Positions 19,344 through 24,867 of a DNA stretch of 24,867 bases are shown one piece after another. Position 1 is the first letter of the stretch; every line of letters begins with the position of its first letter. Made by a program: the position numbers and the translations under genes. The stretch spans positions 3,583,229-3,608,095 of the forward strand of contig BFEA01000053.1 in the NCBI GenBank assembly GCA_003427395.1. The letters are read 5' to 3'. A model generated the notes under the pieces. The model saw only the letters and a program-made list of their open reading frames with translations, ran no database searches and was not told where the DNA came from. The stretch comes from Chara braunii. Taxonomy: Eukaryota > Streptophyta > Charophyceae > Charales > Characeae.

Positions 19344-20326
19344 GAAGACCCTGTCATGATGGACATCATGCGCAAACTTCAGGCAAAAGACAAGGCCACA
19401 GAAAGTGAGTTTGTGATGGTGGATGGGTTACTCTTTCTTGATAAGGCCGGGTGTAAAAGGTTAGTAGTTCCATCGAGTGAGAGTTTGCGTAGTTTATTTC
19501 TAGGAGAATGTCACGACGCAACTGGACACTTCGGCTACAAGAAAACGAGTGTTAATCTAGTACAACGATTTTGGTGGCCTGGAATGTTAGATGATGCAAA
19601 GAAGTATGTAGAGACCTGTCAGGTCTGTCAACGGGACAAGCCGCGAACTCAAGCACCGCTTGGGTTGCTGAAGCCCTTACCTATCCCCGCTGGTCCAGGA
19701 CTGAGTGTTTCCATGCATTTCATGGACACGCTGGTGACCAATAAGAGTGGCAAGAGACACATTTCCGTCATCATCGATCGATTCACCAAGTACGCTAGAC
19801 TAGTTGCCATGCCAGAGACCGCAGGGACGGACCACGTCATCAAGTTGTTTATGGACAACTGGGTGCATGATTTTGGACTTCCAAAGACAATCGTTAGTGA
19901 CAGAGATGTCCGATTCACAAGTGAGCTGTGGAAGAAGACTGTGAGCAGATGGGCAGTCAACTTCATATGACTTCAGGGAATCATCCCGAAGCCAACGGGC
20001 AGGCCGAACAAATGAACGAAGTTGTACAACACTTGCTGAGGCACATCAAGCCCAACTAGGATGATTGGGATGAGAAGTTGCCTCTCATCGCCAACCTGTA
20101 CAACAATGCTGTACACAGCAGTACCGACGTCAGTCCTAATCAGCTGCACTTGGGATGGAAGCCTAGATCAGCTGTAGACTTCCTCCTACCTGAAAACCGA
20201 TCCTCTGCAACTCCAGGCACACTTGAGTATGGTGTGCAGTATGAGAAGTTGCTGTAGCAAGCTCTCGAGCACATCAAGAAATCTCAGCAAGCAATGATTG
20301 CTTCAGAGAACAAGCACCGATGATAG
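19344..20326 (+). pseudogene. Element 2 integrase (broken)
   Basis: The zinc module is complete: ECHDATGHFG supplies two His and TCQVCQ two Cys, with RFWWPGM between. The catalytic core gives Asp in HFMDTLV and Asp in VSDRDVRF. Near 19965 one base is lost, the old frame ends at TGA 19968-19970, and the last catalytic Glu (NGQAEQMN) is read in the next frame. That frame carries TAG at 20057-20059 (element 1 has Gln at the aligned place), TAG at 20255-20257, and the adjacent pair TGA TAG at 20321-20326 (element 1 has Arg at the first). The enzyme is dead by stops, although all catalytic residues are still encoded. Confidence 0.9.
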
Positions 20327-20821
20327 TCCTCATTTCAGGTAGGGGAACGTGTCTGGGTCAAGGCTAGTGAGCTAGGACAGGAATTCGGGATCTCTTGTAA
20401 ACTAATGCCACAGTATTTTGGTCCTTGGGAAGTCCTACATGTAGTGGGGGATGAGATGGATGGTCCTACCTATGTCATCCGTATCCCTGGACACCTACGC
20501 ACTCACCCTGTCTTTCGTGCCTCAAAGCTTGCACCTTTCACTGAGACAGATCAATTCCCTTCAAGGAGATCGATGCTGCCCCCAACCATGGATGGTCAAG
20601 TGGACATCGACGACGTTGTGGATCACAAAGATCTGCCTGTTCAGAAGCCATTGGGTAGAGGAAGACCTCCAAAACCCAAGCGGGAGTATCGCGTCAAATT
20701 CAGGCATCATACAGATCCAAAGGAAGATCGATGGTTCACCAGAGAGGAACTGATTGATACAGCTCCTCAACTGGTGGCAGAGTATGAGAGAATGTTAAAA
20801 GGGAAGGCACCTGCGAAGTAA
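20327..20821 (+). pseudogene. Element 2 integrase C-terminal and chromodomain-like tail
   Basis: The same frame as the end of integrase resumes after the stop pair with SSFQVGERVWVKASELGQ. It shows a FGPWEVLHVV module, HLRTHPVFRASKL, FPSRRSMLPPTMDGQVD, and a basic RGRPPKPKR stretch reminiscent of an AT-hook. The end, EYRVKFRHH...EDRWFTREEL, matches the chromodomain-like end of element 1. Pol ends at TAA 20819-20821, about 37 bp before the 3' LTR. The domain normally helps place integration within chromatin of a given type. The segment itself is uninterrupted. Confidence 0.88.
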
Positions 20822-20846
20822 GCATCTCAGCGGACTTTCGAAGCTT

Positions 20847-20858
20847 AGGGGGATGGAA
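20847..20858 (+). other. Polypurine tract of element 2
   Basis: AGGGGGATGGAA is all purine and lies directly before the TG that opens the 3' LTR. This is the expected place and composition for the primer of plus-strand DNA synthesis. Confidence 0.7.
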
Positions 20859-22827
20859 TGTGAGGATTGAGCCCTCAAGACGGGGCCTTGCCATGATGTA
20901 CATGTTCTGGGCTAAGGCCCTAGCAACCCTAGTGCCTGCCCTAAGTGAAGGCGGGCCAGCAAATCAACAAGAGCCCTTTGTGCAAACATTTCACGAAGTG
21001 GGGTCCATACAGTTGCAGCACGCCAGTTGGTTGGTGTGCACCGGGTATCGGAGCTCTGCACATGCAGAAATCCCAGGGCCCCGAGTTGGTTAGGCCCTGG
21101 GCACATAAACGTGAGGCGACAAATGCCAAAGGGAAACCGGTCCACTATCTGAATCTGGCCGCAGGCCTCGACGAAAGAGGCGCAACTGCATCTCCTGGGC
21201 CCCCAACTGCATCGGGCCTGGGAACAGGCACTGGGGCCCAGGCACAGGCTCAAGGGAGGCCGCCCACACGCAACACTGGCATATAGGCAAGCAGGGCGAG
21301 TGGGCAGGGATCTTGGCCATTGCGGGCAATGCCGGCGCGCTGCGCGAATGCGAGCTGCTACGTTGCGCTAGGCTGAGGTGCGAGACAGGCAGGCGCTAGG
21401 CGGTAGGGCGCTGCCTGTACACAGGGCGCTGGCGGCCATAACCGGGCTGCTTGAGGGCGCAGAGGAGGTGAGGGCGAAGGTGGTTCTTCGGAGGTGAAGG
21501 GCGCTGTGTGGGATAACAAGGGAGAGTGTGGGTGAAGATGGAGACGTACCTTGTGGAGGTGGGAGGTCGGCATTGGAGTTGACATCATCACTCGCTGGTC
21601 GTCAAGTTGTCTGGTTGCTTTCATACTGTAGTTGTAGTGTTAGGCTGTAGAGTAGNTAGGGCGCCTGGCGCCATTCAAGAGAGAGAGCTACATTGGGTTA
21701 TGCTGTTGGTGTTGCCCTGTTGGGCTTGGACATTGACTCACGATTCTTCTGTATCGTTCTCAAATGGATGGTTACTCGGTTCGATTGTGCTATCTGCTCT
21801 TGCTTTGACTACTTGGACTTCTGTGCGATTTTGCAATCTGGATTTATGTGTTTCGTCCATGTTCATGTTCCTTGTACAAGTGGGCAAGTGGCGAGGCCAG
21901 CTGCAGTACGTCGGCAGTGCGACTGCGGTGAGTTGGCAATGCGTCCCCATGCAGTCAGTGGTATCAGTCCCAGTCAGACAGGGTCTAGTCAAGCAAGTAC
22001 CGTGTGGGACTGTGTGCACCCAGGGCATGGGAAAGGGGCAGATCAACAAGCTACATAAGTATAAAGCAAGAGGCAGCGACCAGTCATGCATTAATTCCTG
22101 CGTAAGCCATGTGGAAGCGCTGCTTGAGCGTCTTGTGCGAGGTGGTCTGCAGATGCGCCTGAAGTCGAAGCGGGCCGAAGGAGATAGCATAACTATAGTT
22201 GTAGGTAGTGACAGCAGTTAGCGCCTCCATAGCTGTCGGTGAGTGCAGTGTGCGTGTGTGTGTGTATACAGAGTGTGTTGCGTATGGGATATCCAGGGTG
22301 ATCTAGAGTTGAGTGTGTGTGAACGGTGAAGTCAAGTACAGCGACGAACAAGAGTTGTTGGGCGTTATTGCACCATAGCTTATCTGAAGCGTTCTTGGTT
22401 CCATATCTCTGAGTTCCGAGTTGGGTGCATATCGCCAGTTTACAGTGTCACCTGTTTGCATGCATGTGAAGCAAGAAAGAAAGCGAGTTTGATTGCACTA
22501 GAAGCCTGCACCCAAGGTTGTTGAGCATCACATTCGTCTGAGCTTTTGTTCCGGAGTGTTTTACTGGTGTGAAAAGATTATGGGAATGCTACCGTAAATT
22601 CAAGTTTATTTGAGAGTAAACCACGACTCAGAGTCAGAGGAACTCGCACATGTTCTGGATCTCTTCTTCCAGGGAGATCTTAGTTAAGATATCCCTGCTA
22701 TTTGGAGTGGAGTATAACGCCACAAAGCGACGAACGAGCAACACAGCGACAATCTGTCGTTATGCGGAACTCATACATTTTCACACAAAGTGGTTTTCAC
22801 GCAACATGTGAAGAGGATTTTGCTCGA

Positions 22828-22828
<1 letters not shown>

Positions 22829-22872
<44 letters not shown>

Positions 22873-22879
22873 TTTTTTT
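22829..22879 (+). repeat. (TA)n followed by T24 microsatellite
   Basis: About 13 TA units run straight into 24 T residues and then a T/C-rich tail to about 22900. This lies within the unpaired middle of the 3' LTR. Such a tract could explain why assembly failed at the equivalent place in the 5' LTR. Confidence 0.9.
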
Positions 22880-22983
22880 CTTTTCTTTTTTCTTTCTTTA
22901 GTTTAGAACCAGGCACGACTTCGAGTCGGGAATGGGACTTGTCGGTCCATTTCCCACCAATTGAGTATAAGGCTATAAGCAAA

Positions 22984-23014
22984 GGGTATTTAAGATAGAG
23001 AGAGCAGTGCTCTC
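22984..23014 (+). promoter_or_regulatory. Possible core promoter of the LTR
   Basis: GTATTTAAG (22986-22994) resembles a TATA box and is followed within 6 bp by a 15-bp palindrome, GAGAGCAGTGCTCTC (23000-23014). The position, about 2.1 kb into a 3.1-kb LTR, is plausible for a U3/R boundary. TATA-like words are common, so this is weak support. Another candidate, AGTATAAAG, lies near 22058. Confidence 0.25.
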
Positions 23015-23977
23015 ATTGAGACTGAGCAGTATGAGGGAGAAGGTTTATAGTATGGAGGTTTCTTCTCTCTACTTCGATGATGAGGCTATACTGTGAAATG
23101 TAATCCTCGGCCACATTGTTATTTTCAATTTTATGTGGAATGATAAGGGCATGCTGACATTGCATTGCGGGAGGTACCAAGGCTGTGACCAGTCATCAAA
23201 ATGCACATCGGCTCAATTGGTGAGAAATTTGTGGTTGGGGGGAGCTATCTTGAGGTACTTTGTTCGGTTACCTTATCTTCCCATCTCAATCTCTTCTTAT
23301 TGTGAGAAAGAGAGTTTGGCTTGAGAGTCCTCTTCTGGTTCAGGAGTCGTGAGCGCTCTACCTTGAGAGTCGACATTCTTCGAAGCACGGGTCAAAGTCA
23401 CCATGCCAACCCGAGGGAGTAGAGCACCCATGCTTTGCCGCTTTGTCCTTCGAAGCTCTTGCTGCGCATAGAGGGGTGTGGGGTGCGTGAGCCTTATGGG
23501 GGACCGACTTGCAACATACGCGAGGATAAAAACAGTATGGACGAGGCTGGCTTGCTCTGCATTACCTGTGCACAAGGGTGCGTGGTTTGCACACCATAGA
23601 CACCACTGCTCTATTGGTGCAATCAATACATCGGATATAAGGGAGGGAAGGTTCCAATTGGTGCTCAATTATTATCATTAGCACTTCAATTATGCATGCA
23701 TTTGCGCAAGTAATTTACTTTTATTTTTTATTAGTTGTGGTGTTACAAACTCCTAACACCTTACAGACAACTTTAGATTAGAACTGTACCAGTCTCCCAT
23801 TTCCAGTTCTGCTTGATGCTGTTGTTTGAGAACTGATCGAAGTAGGAGTTAGATCATTTGCTCAGTTTGTGTACATTCTGTTGACACCACTTGAGCGATA
23901 GACTGGGTGACTTACCAAATCTTTATTTCCCTACACTATTAAAACGCTAAGGGAACCAGCTGTTGTCGGTCCTACCA

Positions 23978-24867
23978 GCCTAGGGCCTTTATCGCCCGCG
24001 CCATGTAAGAAATCTAAGGACCGGATCGACGGTCCAGATCGCCAACCCCTGCTCCACCGCCCACGGTGCACCGACATGAAAAATGGCGGGAGTGCCGGAC
24101 TTTAGAGGATGCAGTATCGTGTCGCCGCCGAACTCGTCGAACCCTCTGTCACGACGCGCGTCTTCTCGTCTAGCAGGCTCCGGTGGTGCCACAACCGGCA
24201 AAGTGGGAGATATCAGTAGCGATATATCGGGCAGAGATGCCAAGGCGGAATCCATGGTGAATAGCTCGTCGGTGGGCGGAAGACTGTCGGGCGGGCAGTC
24301 GAGGCCGACGTGGTGGTCCGTCGGAGGACGTTCGTCCTCCCCGTCCTTTCCACAAGTGGGAGTGGGTGCAACCTCTCCCTCCTCTAGACCGCCGTCACTC
24401 GTGTGAGGAGGCGGCTCACGTCGTGCCTCGCCGTCCTCCAAACCCGCTCCTGTGGAGTGGACTGGGGCGCCTGCAGGAGTGCACCGAGTCTGCGCCTGGC
24501 GGAGTGGACCGGGTCCTCCGAACTCCGTCTCCTCCTCTGTGCCAACAACCGGCGCTGGCGACCGGGGATGAGTGATCCTGAACCCTATATCCTCCTCCGT
24601 CACTATTACATCAGTGTTCGAGGCTAGCTCCTCTGCATGAACCGGGTCGCGCTGCGTCTCGTTGGAAAGATCTCCCATCTCGTCCTCTGACACGGCAACC
24701 GGGTCCTGCCGCATGTCACGTGCCCCCGTGTCGATCAAAATGTGGACACGACATCTGCGTACACGAGACGCAGTACTGTCATCCCGCCTACCCCCGTGTC
24801 TCAACCGCTTCAAAACGTAGCGACCACGGGGCATAAAATCGCCGTCCACACGCTCGTCAACCCTATC
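23978..24867 (-). CDS. Unrecognised acidic, Pro-rich protein, partial (C-terminal part)
   Basis: On the minus strand an open frame enters from the right window edge (no stop between 24867 and the TAA at 23991-23989), giving at least 292 codons. Its first residues include the basic stretch FMPRGRYVLKRLRHGG. The middle is acidic and rich in Pro, Gly, Glu and Asp, with a repeated GLEDGE/GLEEGE phrase. The C-terminus is more hydrophobic (AIFHVGAPWAVEQGLAIW). DNA here is clearly more GC-rich than the LTR beside it. The plus strand is also partly open, as expected in GC-rich DNA, so length alone is not proof. I do not recognise the family. It may be a host gene end or an ORF of another mobile element lying just outside element 2. 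Confidence 0.45.

Larger units (their letters stand above)
12920..23977 (+). mobile_element. Element 2: Ty3/gypsy retrotransposon (chromovirus-like), LTR to LTR
   Basis: Two homologous LTRs in direct orientation flank gag (15313-17159) and pol (about 17153-20821). Protease precedes RT and integrase, and a chromodomain-like tail closes pol. The coding part has several in-frame stops and several changes of frame, all in the same direction. No target-site duplication is seen: the bases before 12920 (GCAAG) do not match those after 23977 (GCCTA). The LTRs are unusually long (about 3.1 kb for the 3' copy) and their similarity is uneven. The copy may be nested in the tail of element 1. It is almost certainly unable to move on its own. 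Confidence 0.88.
20859..23977 (+). repeat. Element 2 3' LTR (about 3.1 kb)
   Basis: It begins TGTGAGGATTGAGCCC after the polypurine tract and probably ends ...CCTACCA at 23977, where TGTCGGTC matches the end of the 5' copy. The first ~835 bp match the 5' LTR at about 96%, the last ~720 bp at about 75-80%. The middle (21697-23254) has no partner because of the gap. It contains a short GT-rich run near 22250, a TA/T tract and a candidate core promoter. A single N at 21656 is G in the other copy. Long open frames occur on both strands of the GC-rich first kilobase; I treat them as chance. Confidence 0.8.

Noticed and set aside
20912-22221. Long open frames on both strands inside the 3' LTR (up to about 204 codons), some repeated in the 5' LTR
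   Set aside because: The frames overlap on opposite strands in GC-rich DNA, lack protein-like motifs, start at non-ATG codons in some cases, and conservation between LTR copies is explained by recent common origin of that part.
1-24867. CRISPR arrays, operons, bacterial promoters or terminators, rRNA genes
   Set aside because: None seen; repeats lack the regular short repeat-spacer pattern, and the content is eukaryotic retrotransposon DNA.

Overview
This window looks like repeat-rich nuclear DNA of a eukaryote, most likely from the plant lineage. There is no operon structure and coding density is very low. The dominant content is Ty3/gypsy-type LTR retrotransposon DNA with a chromodomain-like C-terminus (chromovirus-like). 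Intron-type splice signals, microsatellites and an assembly gap of Ns (13792-14356) also fit a draft eukaryotic genome. A large-genome streptophyte alga (for example a charophyte) or an early land plant is my guess from element style only; nothing in the window fixes the species.

Layout. Positions 1-1730 are noncoding and internally repetitive. A short broken antisense reading frame (1730-2142, minus) encodes a basic RG-rich, then acidic peptide. At about 3240-4031 there is a decayed minus-strand LTR fragment, recognisable because it is collinear with the LTRs further right. Positions 4032-7650 hold nothing I can recognise. Positions 7651-8730 contain coding-like segments with good splice-site look-alikes, possibly remnants of a low-copy host gene.

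Element 1 (8945-12511, plus) is a 5'-truncated copy lacking gag. It carries protease, reverse transcriptase, RNase H, integrase and a chromodomain-like tail, broken by three in-frame stops and two frame changes. A 408-bp untranslated tail with 31-bp tandem repeats follows it. Element 2 (about 12920-23977, plus) is complete in outline: long LTR, gag with a CCHC zinc knuckle, protease, RT, RNase H, integrase, chromodomain-like tail, polypurine tract, long LTR. It is heavily mutated. At its gag/pol boundary a GGGAAAC heptamer lies in the correct phase, one codon before the gag stop, and pol opens in the -1 frame. This is the most interesting functional signal in the window.

The two LTRs of element 2 are a mosaic. 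Their first ~870 bp are about 96% identical by eye, but their last ~0.9 kb are only about 75-80% identical with large indels, and no target-site duplication is visible. The N gap lies at the transition and is about 1 kb shorter than the matching part of the 3' LTR.

The right end (23978-24867) is a GC-rich minus-strand open frame, running off the window, for an unrecognised acidic, proline-rich protein. Element 2 alone could have been a self-sufficient retrotransposon before decay. Both copies now look inactive, by stops, frame changes and, in element 2, apparent loss of catalytic residues. I see no defence system, CRISPR array, RNA gene or other new multi-gene system.
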